Source: UBA9410 sp036123585
GTDB lineage: Bacteria > Actinomycetota > Acidimicrobiia > Acidimicrobiales > MedAcidi-G1
DNA length: 39,623 nt
Assembly (NCBI GenBank): GCA_036123585.1
Contig: JAZADN010000114.1
Location: forward strand, 1 to 39,623
Reading direction: 5' to 3'
Below the pieces are notes generated by a model. It searched no databases, had not been told where the DNA came from, and saw nothing but the letters and a program-made list of their open reading frames with translations. Within the stretch, counting starts at the first letter, position 1. Each line of letters starts with the position of its first letter. Positions 13,852-21,259 of the stretch are shown here, one piece after another. The position numbers and the translations under genes are program-made.

Positions 13852-14238
13852 GTGGCCGACCTGACGGTGCTGCACAACCCCCATTGACACGCATCCAAGA
13901 ACGCCTTGGCGGTCGCCGAGGAGTTGGGTGTAGAGATCGATGTGGTCCTCTATATGAAGGAGCCGCCCGACGAGGCCCTGTTGGGTCGCATCGCGGCCGG
14001 ACTGGAGGACCCAGTCGAGGCCCTGGTCCGCAAGGACTCCCAGTTCAAGAAGCTGGAGTTGGACCCCGACGACTACGTGGGAAACGCCGAGGCGGTGGTC
14101 GAGCTGCTGGCCCGACGCAAGGCGTTGCTACAGCGACCCATCTTGGTGCGCGGCGACCTGGCCGGCGACGGACCCCTGGTGGCAGTGGTGGGCCGCCCCA
14201 AGGACCGCCTCTACGAGTTCATCGAGGCCTGCCGGTGA
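13852..14238 (+). CDS. Second ArsC-family protein with in-frame TGA (predicted selenocysteine) at the catalytic position
   Basis: From GTG 13852, with AGGAG 5 nt upstream at 13842-13846, translation gives MADLTVLHNPHU, where codon 12 (13885-13887) is TGA. It continues HASKNALAVAEELGVEID, 'LYMKEPPDE', 'LVRKDSQFKK' and 'KALLQRPILVRGD', then 'AVVGRPKDRLYEFIEACR' to a TGA at 14236-14238. The 128-residue product aligns along its length with the first ArsC-like protein: HNPxU, GVExD, YxKxP, VRxD, QRP and the late RP motif. Position 12 is that of the catalytic cysteine in E. coli ArsC. The only cysteine, C127, is at the extreme C terminus. A hairpin 7 nt after the TGA is a SECIS candidate. The stop overlaps the GTG of the RraA-like gene. 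A TTG at 13906 could be mistaken for the start, but it lies after the active site. Biochemical substrate unknown. Confidence 0.87.
13895..13909 (+). promoter_or_regulatory. Candidate bacterial SECIS hairpin of the second ArsC-like gene
   Basis: Seven nt after the in-frame TGA, CCAAG pairs perfectly with CTTGG around a 5-nt AACGC loop. Stem length, loop length and distance almost equal those of the first ArsC-like gene, although the base sequences differ. Little outer pairing is evident. Not folded computationally. Confidence 0.55.
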
Positions 14239-14717
14239 TCCCGACCGCCGACCTCTGCGACGACTACGACGACGTTCGGGTGCTTTCCGGTGGCTTTGCC
14301 TCGTACGGCGGAACGGCAACGTTCCGCGGCCCGGTCACCACCCTTTCGGTATTCGAGGACAACTCGCTGGTTCGCGACGCCCTTGAGGAGCCGGGGGAGG
14401 GCCGAGTGCTGGTAGTGGCCGGCAGGGGCTCCGAGCGGTGCGCGCTAGTGGGCGGGAAGCTCGGCATACTGGCCGCCGACAATGGCTGGGCAGGCATCGT
14501 CGTGGACGGATGCGTCCGGGACGCCGCCGAGCTCCGGGAGGCGCCCGTGGGCATTCGCGCCCGAGGGACCTGCCCCCGCAAAAGCGTGAAATGCGGACAG
14601 GGAGACCGGGATGTCCCGGTCACCGTGGCCGGAGTGGACCTGGAGCCCGGCATGTGGCTCTGGGCTGACGATGACGGCATCGTCGTCGCCGAAGCGAACC
14701 TCGAGGCTGGGTCCTGA
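14235..14717 (+). CDS. RraA-family protein (RraA / HMG aldolase fold)
   Basis: A 160-residue protein of the RraA/MenG-like family, which in different members inhibits RNase E or acts as a 4-hydroxy-4-methyl-2-oxoglutarate/oxaloacetate lyase. The diagnostic region 'GGKLGILAADNGWAGIVVDGCVRD' (about 75-98) includes the metal/oxoacid-binding Arg-Asp. 'IPTADLCDDYDD' at the N terminus and 'DLEPGMWLWADDDGIVV' at the C terminus also fit. GTG 14235 overlaps the TGA of the Sec-ArsC-like gene, so translation is coupled to read-through of that gene. Enzyme versus regulator role is undecided. Confidence 0.93.
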   Translation: MIPTADLCDDYDDVRVLSGGFASYGGTATFRGPVTTLSVFEDNSLVRDALEEPGEGRVLVVAGRGSERCALVGGKLGILAADNGWAGIVVDGCVRDAAELREAPVGIRARGTCPRKSVKCGQGDRDVPVTVAGVDLEPGMWLWADDDGIVVAEANLEAGS

Positions 14718-14767
14718 CGGCCCATCCTCACCAGACAAGCAGACGACACCCCGAACGGTAGGAACGA

Positions 14768-15661
14768 ATGTCGACCAACCAGGACCAACTCGAGGCCGTC
14801 CGCGGCCACCGTGGCTTCATCGCCGCCCTCGACCAGAGCGGCGGCAGTTCGCCTGGGGCACTGCACAAGTACGGCGTGACCGAGGACGCGTGGTCGAGCG
14901 ACGACGAGATGTTCGACCTCATTCACGCCATGCGAACCAGGATCATGACCAGCGCCAGCTTCGGTGGCGACCGGGTGATGGGGGCCATCCTCTTTGAGAT
15001 GACCATGAACCGTGAGGTTGAGGGCCGCCCGACCGCCGAGTATCTGTGGGACGCCAAGGGCGTGGTGCCCTTTCTCAAGGTCGACAAGGGCCTAGCGGAG
15101 GAGGCCGATGGCGTGCATCTCATGAAGCCCAACCCGGACCTCGAGGACCTGTGCGGCCGCGCCGCCGCCAAGGGCGTCTTCGGCACCAAGATGCGCTCCG
15201 TCGTCAAGCACGCCGGCGAGTCCGGCGTCGAGGCGATCGCCGACCAGCAGTTCAGCGACGGCAACCGCATCCTGGCCACTGGCCTGGTACCCATTCTCGA
15301 ACCCGAAATCGACATCCACAGCCCGTCCAAGTCCGAGGCGGAGGACCAGCTGCTGGCCGCCCTGACCGCCGGTCTGGACTCAGTGCCCGATGGGCAGCAA
15401 GTCATGTTCAAACTGACCCTGCCGGAGGTCGACGACCTCTACCGCCCGCTGGTAGAGGACCCCCGGGTTCTCAAGGTCGTGGCGCTGTCCGGCGGTTACT
15501 CCCGTGAGGAGGCCAACGCCCGCCTCTATCGGAACCGCGGGATGGTGGCCAGCTTCTCTCGGGCGTTGGTCGAGGACCTCGACGTGGGCCAATCGGACGA
15601 TGAGTTCGACGCCGCTCTGAACTCCTCGATTGCCGAGATCTACGCCGCTGGCGACTCGTGA
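14768..15661 (+). CDS. Class I fructose-bisphosphate aldolase
   Basis: A 297-residue Schiff-base aldolase of the bacterial class I type, interconverting fructose-1,6-bisphosphate with DHAP and glyceraldehyde-3-phosphate. Recognisable segments are 'GFIAALDQSGGSSPGALHKYGV' near the N terminus, 'FLKVDKG', 'ILEPEIDIHSPSK' and 'VMFKLTLP' with the presumed Schiff-base lysine, and 'VALSGGYSREEAN'. The ATG has a GTAGGAA sequence upstream. It is separated by 50 bp from the RraA-like gene and is convergent with the crotonase gene at 15722. Confidence 0.93.
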   Translation: MSTNQDQLEAVRGHRGFIAALDQSGGSSPGALHKYGVTEDAWSSDDEMFDLIHAMRTRIMTSASFGGDRVMGAILFEMTMNREVEGRPTAEYLWDAKGVVPFLKVDKGLAEEADGVHLMKPNPDLEDLCGRAAAKGVFGTKMRSVVKHAGESGVEAIADQQFSDGNRILATGLVPILEPEIDIHSPSKSEAEDQLLAALTAGLDSVPDGQQVMFKLTLPEVDDLYRPLVEDPRVLKVVALSGGYSREEANARLYRNRGMVASFSRALVEDLDVGQSDDEFDAALNSSIAEIYAAGDS

Positions 15662-15721
15662 CCTCCGGCGCCAGCTGCGGGCCGGCGCAAATAGGGGGTG
15701 TTCGACGTCAGGTGGGTCCCG

Positions 15722-16537
15722 TCAGGGAAACTCGGGTCGGCGCTTCTCGTTGAGCGCGGCCACGCCCTCCCGGTACTCGTCGGAGCCCATGTGGGCCTCG
15801 AACCGGGCCAATGAGTCATCCACGCTGGCCCTCACCTCCCGGTGTAGGTCTAGATACACCTGCTGGCGGGTGGCGGCCAGGCTGGACCGAGCCACCGGCC
15901 CGAGGAACTCATCTACCCAGGCCAGAGTGTCGGCCAGCACATCGTCGAACAGGCCGTTGACCAGGCCGATGCCATGGGCCTCGTCGGTGGTCATCACCCG
16001 GCTGGTGAGCAGCAAGTCGTTGGCCCGACCGAGGCCAATGAGGCGGGGAAGGTGCCATGACAGCCCGTACTCGGCCGGCAGGGCCAGCTTTCCGTGGGCG
16101 GTGGTCAGCTTGGCCCCTGGCACGGCGAACCGCAGGTCGCAGAAGCAGGCCAGGACCAGGCCGACGCCAGCTGCCGCACCGTTCACGGCGGCCACCACCG
16201 GCTTCGTCAGGCCAAAGTGGAAGGCGAAGTCGGCGTCGAACGCCGGATCCACGCCGAAGCCGGGGCGGGGGATGTCGTCGAGAATCCCATCGTCGTAGCC
16301 GCCACGCTTGGCATGACCGTCCAATGCCTGCGTGTCGGCGCCCACACAGAAGGTGCCGCCCTCGGGATCACCGGTCACCACCACTACCTTGACCGCCGGA
16401 TCAGCCTCGGCCTGCTCCAGAAGCCACCGGTATTCGGTGTGCATCCGGCCCGTCCAGGCATTCCGCCGGACAGGTCGGGATAGGTACACCACGGCGGTGG
16501 ACCCCACCAGTTCGTACAGGGTCGACTTCAAGTCCAC
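15722..16537 (-). CDS. Enoyl-CoA hydratase/isomerase family protein
   Basis: A 271-residue crotonase-like protein. Motifs include 'GTFCVGADTQAL' (oxyanion hole 1), 'VAAVNGAAAGVGLVLACFCDLRF' (oxyanion hole 2) and 'LPAEYGLSWHLPRLIG', whose Glu sits at the second catalytic position, while the first glutamate position is not Glu. GTG 16537 is chosen because homology begins at 'LYELVGSTAVVYLSRP' and a TACGGT box is 8 nt upstream. A longer form from ATG 16597 is possible but has no visible support. It is divergent from the Zn alcohol dehydrogenase gene. Confidence 0.9.
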   Translation of the reverse strand: MDLKSTLYELVGSTAVVYLSRPVRRNAWTGRMHTEYRWLLEQAEADPAVKVVVVTGDPEGGTFCVGADTQALDGHAKRGGYDDGILDDIPRPGFGVDPAFDADFAFHFGLTKPVVAAVNGAAAGVGLVLACFCDLRFAVPGAKLTTAHGKLALPAEYGLSWHLPRLIGLGRANDLLLTSRVMTTDEAHGIGLVNGLFDDVLADTLAWVDEFLGPVARSSLAATRQQVYLDLHREVRASVDDSLARFEAHMGSDEYREGVAALNEKRRPEFP

Positions 16538-16545
16538 GGGCGTGG

Positions 16546-16551
16546 ACCGTA
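16546..16551 (-). promoter_or_regulatory. TANNNT -10 box of the crotonase gene ending at 15722
   Basis: TACGGT on the minus strand is 8 nt before GTG 16537. It decides that start over the upstream ATG at 16597. Confidence 0.5.
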
Positions 16552-16637
16552 GCGGGCGGGTTTCTCGCCGCTGGAGCCCGACCGGTACGTTCGCCGACAT
16601 CGGCACCAACCAAGGTGCCTGGAAGGGGAGGACCCCG

Positions 16638-17720
16638 ATGCTCGCAGCGATCCTGACCGAGACGCCCACCGAGGAGCTTGTCGTCGCCGACGACGTAACG
16701 CTCCGCGATATCGCCCCCGGCGACGTCCAGGTGAAGATCGCCCACAGCGGCGTCTGCCACTCCGACCTGTCGACCATGAACGGCACCATCCCCTTGCAGC
16801 CACCCGCCGTGCTCGGCCACGAAGGCGCCGGCGTGGTGACCGCGGTGGGCGACGGGGTCAACCACGTCGCCCCCGGCGACCACGTCATCATCGCCTTCTC
16901 GCCGCCGTGCGGGACCTGCCCCTACTGCACCGGCCGGGGTCAACCCAACCTGTGCATGAATGGCATGGGGGCCATGTTCATGAACCAGCAGTTCCGCCGG
17001 GGCGACGAGGTAATCGGCTCAATGACCGGCTGTGGCACCTTCGCCGAGGAGACCATCGTTCCGGCCATGGCCGCGGTGAAGATCGACGACGACGTCCCGC
17101 TGGACGTGGCCGCCTTAGTGGGATGTGGCGTCACCACTGGCGTCGGCGCGGCGCTCAATACGGCCAAGGTCACTCCCGGCTCGTCGGTGCTGGTCATAGG
17201 GGCCGGTGGAGTTGGCGTAGCCGCCATTCAGGGCGCCCGGATCGCCGGGGCAGCTGAGATCGTGGCTGTCGACCTCCACGAGGGGAAGCTGGACCGGGCC
17301 AAGGCCTTCGGAGCCACCCACGGCGTCACCCCCGACGATCTGCCGGACGCCCGAGCCGAGGTCACCGGCGGCGAGGGCTTCGACTTCACGTTGGAGTGCA
17401 TCGGCCTGGCTCCCACCATGCGCCAGGCCTTCGATATGACCCGGCGCGGCGGCACGGCCTGCGTTGTTGGCGTCGGGCGGGCCGAGGAGACCTTTGAGCT
17501 GTCGGCCTTCGAGATGTTCCTGTCAGAGAAGACCCTCGTTGGCTCCATGTACGGCGGTGCCGACGTGCGGACCGACTTCAACCGGTTCCTCCGCCTCTAC
17601 AAGTCGGGTCGCCTCGACCTGGAGGGGATGATCACCCGGCGTATCCGGCTCGACGAGGTCAACGACGCATTGGCCTGCATGGGCGACGCCGACGTGATTC
17701 GCCAGGTCATCGACTTCTGA
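16638..17720 (+). CDS. Zinc-dependent alcohol dehydrogenase (class III-like MDR)
   Basis: A 360-residue medium-chain dehydrogenase. Catalytic zinc ligands are C40 ('SGVCHSD') and H61/E62 ('GHEGAG'); the structural zinc loop has C91, C94, C97 and C106. The Rossmann motif 'VIGAGGVGVAA' is near 185-195. The long 'AFSPPCGTCPYC' lobe and 'MTGCGTFAEE' resemble the AdhD/class III group acting on alcohols, formaldehyde adducts or aryl alcohols with NAD(P). ATG 16638 has GGGGAGG just upstream. It starts a block with the DUF35 and thiolase-like genes, suggesting that it oxidises an alcohol intermediate of that pathway. Confidence 0.93.
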   Translation: MLAAILTETPTEELVVADDVTLRDIAPGDVQVKIAHSGVCHSDLSTMNGTIPLQPPAVLGHEGAGVVTAVGDGVNHVAPGDHVIIAFSPPCGTCPYCTGRGQPNLCMNGMGAMFMNQQFRRGDEVIGSMTGCGTFAEETIVPAMAAVKIDDDVPLDVAALVGCGVTTGVGAALNTAKVTPGSSVLVIGAGGVGVAAIQGARIAGAAEIVAVDLHEGKLDRAKAFGATHGVTPDDLPDARAEVTGGEGFDFTLECIGLAPTMRQAFDMTRRGGTACVVGVGRAEETFELSAFEMFLSEKTLVGSMYGGADVRTDFNRFLRLYKSGRLDLEGMITRRIRLDEVNDALACMGDADVIRQVIDF

Positions 17721-17764
17721 TTCGGAGCGGCCCGACGCTGTCAGGGACCTTGGAGCACGCGGCC

Positions 17765-18775
17765 GTGATCGAGCCCCTGCGTACCGATCTGGTCGTCGAG
17801 TACCCGTTCACCCGGACCACCGGGCCCGTGGTGGGGGCTTTCCTGACCGGCTTGCGAGACGGCCGTATCGTCGGCGTCCGCACGTCCGACGGCCGAGTCG
17901 TAGTCCCGCCGGTGGAGGCCGACCCGGCGACCGGGGCCACGATCGACGAACTGGTCGACGTCGCCGATGCTGGCACGGTCGTGACCTGGACTTGGGTGGA
18001 CCCGCCCCGACCCGGCTCTCCATGGGACCGGCCCCATGGCCTGGGTCTCGTGCTCCTTGACGGCGCTGACATCCCGATGCTCCACGGGCTGCTGGTCGAC
18101 TCGACCGACGACCTGGCCACCGGCATGCGGGTCGAGGCGGTGTGGGCTGCTGAACGTACCGGCCACATCCAAGACCTCGTCGGATTCGCTCCCGAGGGCT
18201 CCGGCGTCGCCCCGGCGCCCCACGCGGAGGATCCCGGCGATGAGCCGGTCCGCTCTGTGAGGACACCGATCCGACTCGATTACGACTTCATCCCCAGTTC
18301 GGCCGCCCAGGAGTACCTCCGCGCCTATGCCGAAAAGCGCATCCTCGGCAACCGGTCACCGGTCGACGGCGCCGTGTTCGTGCCGCCCCGCGGCATCGAT
18401 CCCCGTCACGGAGTCGCCGCCGACGAGATGGTGGAACTTGCACACGAGGGTCACGTGGGGAACTTCTGCGTCACCCACCTGCCCATCCCCGGACGGACCG
18501 ACCTGACCACCCCGTACGTGAGTGCTTGGATCCACCTCGACGGTGCCGACATCGGCTTCCTCGGCCTGGTGGCTGGCTGTGGCGTCGACGAGGTCCGTAT
18601 CGGTATGCGGGTCCGAGCCGTCTGGAAACCCGACGACGAACTGGGCCCCACTGCCGAGAACGTCCTCTACTGGGAGCCCACAGGTGAACCGGACGTGCCG
18701 GTCGAGAAGGCCGGCAACCGGGCTTGGCTGACCCGAAGAGATGCCGATGACGCTGGGATGGAGTGCGGTGCGTGA
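17765..18775 (+). CDS. Tandem DUF35/OB-fold acyl-CoA-associated protein
   Basis: A 336-residue protein made of two DUF35-type halves, about 1-150 and 170-320. Each has the 'DGR/DGAV..VPP' rubredoxin-like start and an OB-fold end ('GLGLVLLDGADIPMLHGL', 'SAWIHLDGADIGFLGLV'). Typical DUF35 proteins have one unit with a four-Cys zinc ribbon. Here the Cys positions read 'ADPATGAT' and 'IDPRHGVA', so neither half can bind zinc in the usual way. DUF35 proteins bind thiolase-fold partners (ChsH2-Ltp2, archaeal HMGCS-thiolase), and two thiolase-like genes follow. GTG 17765 (GGAG 8 nt upstream) is preferred over TTG 17750. Confidence 0.85.
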   Translation: MIEPLRTDLVVEYPFTRTTGPVVGAFLTGLRDGRIVGVRTSDGRVVVPPVEADPATGATIDELVDVADAGTVVTWTWVDPPRPGSPWDRPHGLGLVLLDGADIPMLHGLLVDSTDDLATGMRVEAVWAAERTGHIQDLVGFAPEGSGVAPAPHAEDPGDEPVRSVRTPIRLDYDFIPSSAAQEYLRAYAEKRILGNRSPVDGAVFVPPRGIDPRHGVAADEMVELAHEGHVGNFCVTHLPIPGRTDLTTPYVSAWIHLDGADIGFLGLVAGCGVDEVRIGMRVRAVWKPDDELGPTAENVLYWEPTGEPDVPVEKAGNRAWLTRRDADDAGMECGA

Positions 18776-19823
18776 GGTCGCTGTGGTGTCGTCGGCCGTC
18801 CACCAGGTCGAGGCGCTCACCTTCACACCCGACGTCCAGCTCATGGTGCCTTTGGTCAACGCCGCCCGCGAAGCGGTCGGCATCACCCAAGACGACGTCG
18901 ACTTCACCTGCTCAGGCAGCAGCGACTTCCTGGCCGGCCAGGCCTTCTCGTTCGTCCAGACGCTTGATGCCGTGGGCGCCGTGCCGCCGATCAGCGAGAG
19001 CCACGTGGAGATGGACGGCGCTTTCGCCCTCTACGAGGCATGGGTGAAGATCCAGACCGGTGAGGCCGAAGTGGCCCTCGTCTACTCCTACGGCAAGTCT
19101 TCGCCGGGTTCGCGCCGCGACGTGCTGGCCGCCCAACTCGATCCCTACGTGGTGGGGCCGCTGTGGCCCGATGCCCACGCCGTCGCCGCCCTGCAGGCCC
19201 GGGTTGTCCTCGAGTCCGGGGCGGCCACGCCGGAAGATCTGGCCGCGGTGGCCGCACGGAGCCAGCGGAAAGCGGTCGGTAATCCCAATGCCCTGAGGGC
19301 CTCGGCCGACGCCACGGTCGACGGTGTGCTGGCCGAACCGGTGGTGACCGACCCGTTGCGGCCCTCCGATCTGGCCGCCGAGGCCGACGGTGGGTGCGCC
19401 ATGGTCCTCGCCGCTGGCGACCGGGCCCGTGCGCTGTGCGAACGCCCGGCCTGGATCACCGGCATCGACCATCGCATCGATCCCCAGGCCCTAGGCCTAC
19501 GTGACTTGGCCCGGGCCCCATCGGCCGCCATGGCCGCCGAAAGGGCTGGTGCCGCAGGAGATCGCATCGACGTGGCCGAACTACACGTGGCGAGCACCGC
19601 TCAGGCCATCGTGTTGTCCGGTGAACTGGGACTGACCGATGACGTGGAGGTCGATCCGTCCGGTGGCTCCCTGGCCGGTGACGTGCTCATGGCCGCCGGC
19701 CTGGTCCGCATCGCGGAGGTGGCCCGCCGTATCTCGTCCGGCACCGCCGACCGGGGTCTGGCCCACGCTTCATCGGGCCCCTGCCTCCAGCAGAACCTGG
19801 TGTGCATCATGGAAGGGGAGTAG
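18768..19823 (+). CDS. Thiolase-fold protein lacking the canonical catalytic residues
   Basis: A 351-residue thiolase/SCP-X-like protein. Family landmarks are 'REVAVVSSAVHQ', 'DGAFALYEAWVKIQTGEAEVALVYSYGK', 'DPLRPSDLAAEADGGCAMVLA' and 'DPSGGSLAGDVLMAAGLVRIAE'. The nucleophilic Cys position (…CxxGxxAL) reads E81-M-D-G, and the GHP motif with the catalytic His is replaced by 'AGDVLMA'. Thiolysis by the normal mechanism is therefore not expected. It may be a structural partner or carry a changed activity, as in the Ltp2-type aldolases. GTG 18768 overlaps the DUF35 gene end; ATG 18741 is an alternative start. Confidence 0.85.
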   Translation: MREVAVVSSAVHQVEALTFTPDVQLMVPLVNAAREAVGITQDDVDFTCSGSSDFLAGQAFSFVQTLDAVGAVPPISESHVEMDGAFALYEAWVKIQTGEAEVALVYSYGKSSPGSRRDVLAAQLDPYVVGPLWPDAHAVAALQARVVLESGAATPEDLAAVAARSQRKAVGNPNALRASADATVDGVLAEPVVTDPLRPSDLAAEADGGCAMVLAAGDRARALCERPAWITGIDHRIDPQALGLRDLARAPSAAMAAERAGAAGDRIDVAELHVASTAQAIVLSGELGLTDDVEVDPSGGSLAGDVLMAAGLVRIAEVARRISSGTADRGLAHASSGPCLQQNLVCIMEGE

Positions 19824-19825
19824 CG

Positions 19826-20995
19826 ATGGGAAGCCTCGGCGAACGCACCGCAGTCCTCGGCGTCGGCCAGACCGAGTACCGGGCCACCCGCGGCGACGTC
19901 TCCATCGCAGGTCTGGTCCGCGAGGCAGCGCTCAGGGCCCTTGATGACGCCCGGTGCACATGGCTCGACATCGACGCCGTGGTCATCGGCAAGGCCCCTG
20001 ACTTCTTCGAGGGCCTGATGATGCCTGAACTGTTTCTCGCCGATGCCCTGGGCTGTGCCGGCAAGCCCATCCTGCGGGTTCACACCGCCGGATCTGTCGG
20101 CGGCTCCACGGCGCTGGTGGCCGCCTCGCTGATCCGCTCTCGGGTTCACCGACGGGTCCTCACCCTCGGATTCGAAAAGCAGTCGGAGTCCAACGCCACG
20201 TGGGCCTTGTCGCTACCCCAGCCCTTTTCGGTATCTATCAACGCCGGGGCGGGCGGTTACTTCTCGCCGATCATCCGGCAGTACATGGCCCGCTCCGGCG
20301 CCCCGGAGCTGGTCGGCTGCATGGTGGCCTTCAAGGATCGCCGGCAGGCGCTTCTCAACCCCTACGCCCACCTCCACCAGCCCGACCTGACTTTCGACCA
20401 GGTGGTGGAGGCGCCCATGTTGTGGGATCCCATCCGCTTCTCCGAAACCTGTCCGTCGTCGGACGGGGCATGTGCCATGGTCCTCGGCGACGAGGCGGCC
20501 GGCGACGCCTCGGAGGTGCCGGTGGCCTGGGTCCACGGCACCGCGATGCGGTCCGAGGGCAACAACTTCCCGGGTCGCGACGAGGTCAGCCCGCAGGCCA
20601 GCCGGGATTGTGCGGCCGACGTGTACGCCCAGGCCAGCATCACGAACCCGCGGGCCGAGATCGACGCCGTGGAGATATATGTGCCCTTCTCATGGTATGA
20701 GCCGATGTGGCTGGAGAGCCTCGGGTTCGCCGAGCCGGACCAGGGCTGGCGCATGGTCGAGGACGGTTCTACGGCGCTTGACGGTGGTGACCTGCCGGTC
20801 AACTGTTCAGGTGGCGTCCTGTCGTCGAACCCCATTGGGGCGTCGGGCATGATCCGCTTCGCCGAGGCGGCTCTGCAGGTGCGGGGGATGGCCGGCGACC
20901 ATCAAGTTGACGGGGCCCGCCGGGCCTTAGGGCACGCCTACGGCGGTGGAGCCCAGTACTACGCGATGTGGGTGGTCGGCGCGGACAAGCCCTGA
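19826..20995 (+). CDS. Second thiolase-fold protein (Ltp/SCP-X type) with Ser for the catalytic Cys
   Basis: A 389-residue protein with 'RTAVLGVGQTEYRA', 'AGSVGGSTALVAASLI', 'RRVLTLGFEKQSE', 'CPSSDGACAMVL' and 'NCSGGVLSSNPIGASGMIRFAEAALQVRG'. By alignment on G-S-T-A-L, the nucleophile position is S90, the usual GHP reads 'SNPIG', and the late Cys region reads 'HAYGGGAQYYAMW'. All three canonical thiolase residues thus appear changed. It follows the first thiolase-like gene by 2 bp and has a strong GGAAGGGGAG site. It probably forms a heteromer with that protein and the DUF35 protein, similar in gene order to steroid side-chain aldolase or thiolase complexes. Confidence 0.87.
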   Translation: MGSLGERTAVLGVGQTEYRATRGDVSIAGLVREAALRALDDARCTWLDIDAVVIGKAPDFFEGLMMPELFLADALGCAGKPILRVHTAGSVGGSTALVAASLIRSRVHRRVLTLGFEKQSESNATWALSLPQPFSVSINAGAGGYFSPIIRQYMARSGAPELVGCMVAFKDRRQALLNPYAHLHQPDLTFDQVVEAPMLWDPIRFSETCPSSDGACAMVLGDEAAGDASEVPVAWVHGTAMRSEGNNFPGRDEVSPQASRDCAADVYAQASITNPRAEIDAVEIYVPFSWYEPMWLESLGFAEPDQGWRMVEDGSTALDGGDLPVNCSGGVLSSNPIGASGMIRFAEAALQVRGMAGDHQVDGARRALGHAYGGGAQYYAMWVVGADKP

Positions 20996-21010
20996 CCGGC
21001 GGCCAGCGCC

Positions 21011-21016
21011 TAGGTT
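21011..21016 (+). promoter_or_regulatory. Possible -10 box for the ferredoxin-reductase operon
   Basis: TAGGTT lies 50 nt before ATG 21067; with AGGGA upstream of the ATG this would give a leadered transcript. Confidence 0.25.
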
Positions 21017-21066
21017 CGGACTCGGCCCGGGATCTCCAACGACCAACCGGGCAGGGAGGGAACGCC

Positions 21067-21258
21067 ATGCGCGTCGTCGTCGACTACGACCTATGTGAGA
21101 GCAACGCCATCTGCATGCAGATCGCCCCCGAAGTCTTCGAGGTACGGGACGACGACTTCTTGTACGTCCTCGACGAGTCGCCGGGCGAGGACCTTCGGGC
21201 TGCACTCGAGGAGTCGGTCCAACGCTGCCCCAAGCAGGCCATCTCCCTCAAGGACTGA
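21067..21258 (+). CDS. Small 3Fe-4S ferredoxin
   Basis: A 63-residue ferredoxin. C10 and C16 in 'DLCESNAICM' and the late Cys in 'QRCPKQAI' make the three-cysteine CxxxxxC...C pattern of actinobacterial 3Fe-4S ferredoxins, which pass electrons to cytochromes P450. 'MQIAPEVFEVRDDDFLYVL' is typical of the family. The ATG is preceded by GGGAGGGAA. The reductase gene follows at 1 bp. No P450 gene is in the window, so the terminal acceptor is elsewhere. Confidence 0.94.
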   Translation: MRVVVDYDLCESNAICMQIAPEVFEVRDDDFLYVLDESPGEDLRAALEESVQRCPKQAISLKD

Positions 21259-21259
21259 G

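Noticed and set aside
13906..14238. A TTG start at 13906 for the second ArsC-like protein
   Set aside because: It would remove the whole active-site strand and loop and ignore the strong AGGAG plus GTG at 13852; the upstream codons encode the expected ArsC N terminus.
15662..15721. Terminator between the aldolase and the convergent crotonase
   Set aside because: Short GC-rich complementarities (GCGCC/GGCGC) exist but give no clean stem-loop and no T-run; GC content alone can produce them.
16538..16891. N-terminal extension of the crotonase frame to 16891
   Set aside because: The extension lies antisense to the start of the Zn alcohol dehydrogenase gene and has no crotonase similarity; GTG 16537 has a TACGGT box at the right distance.
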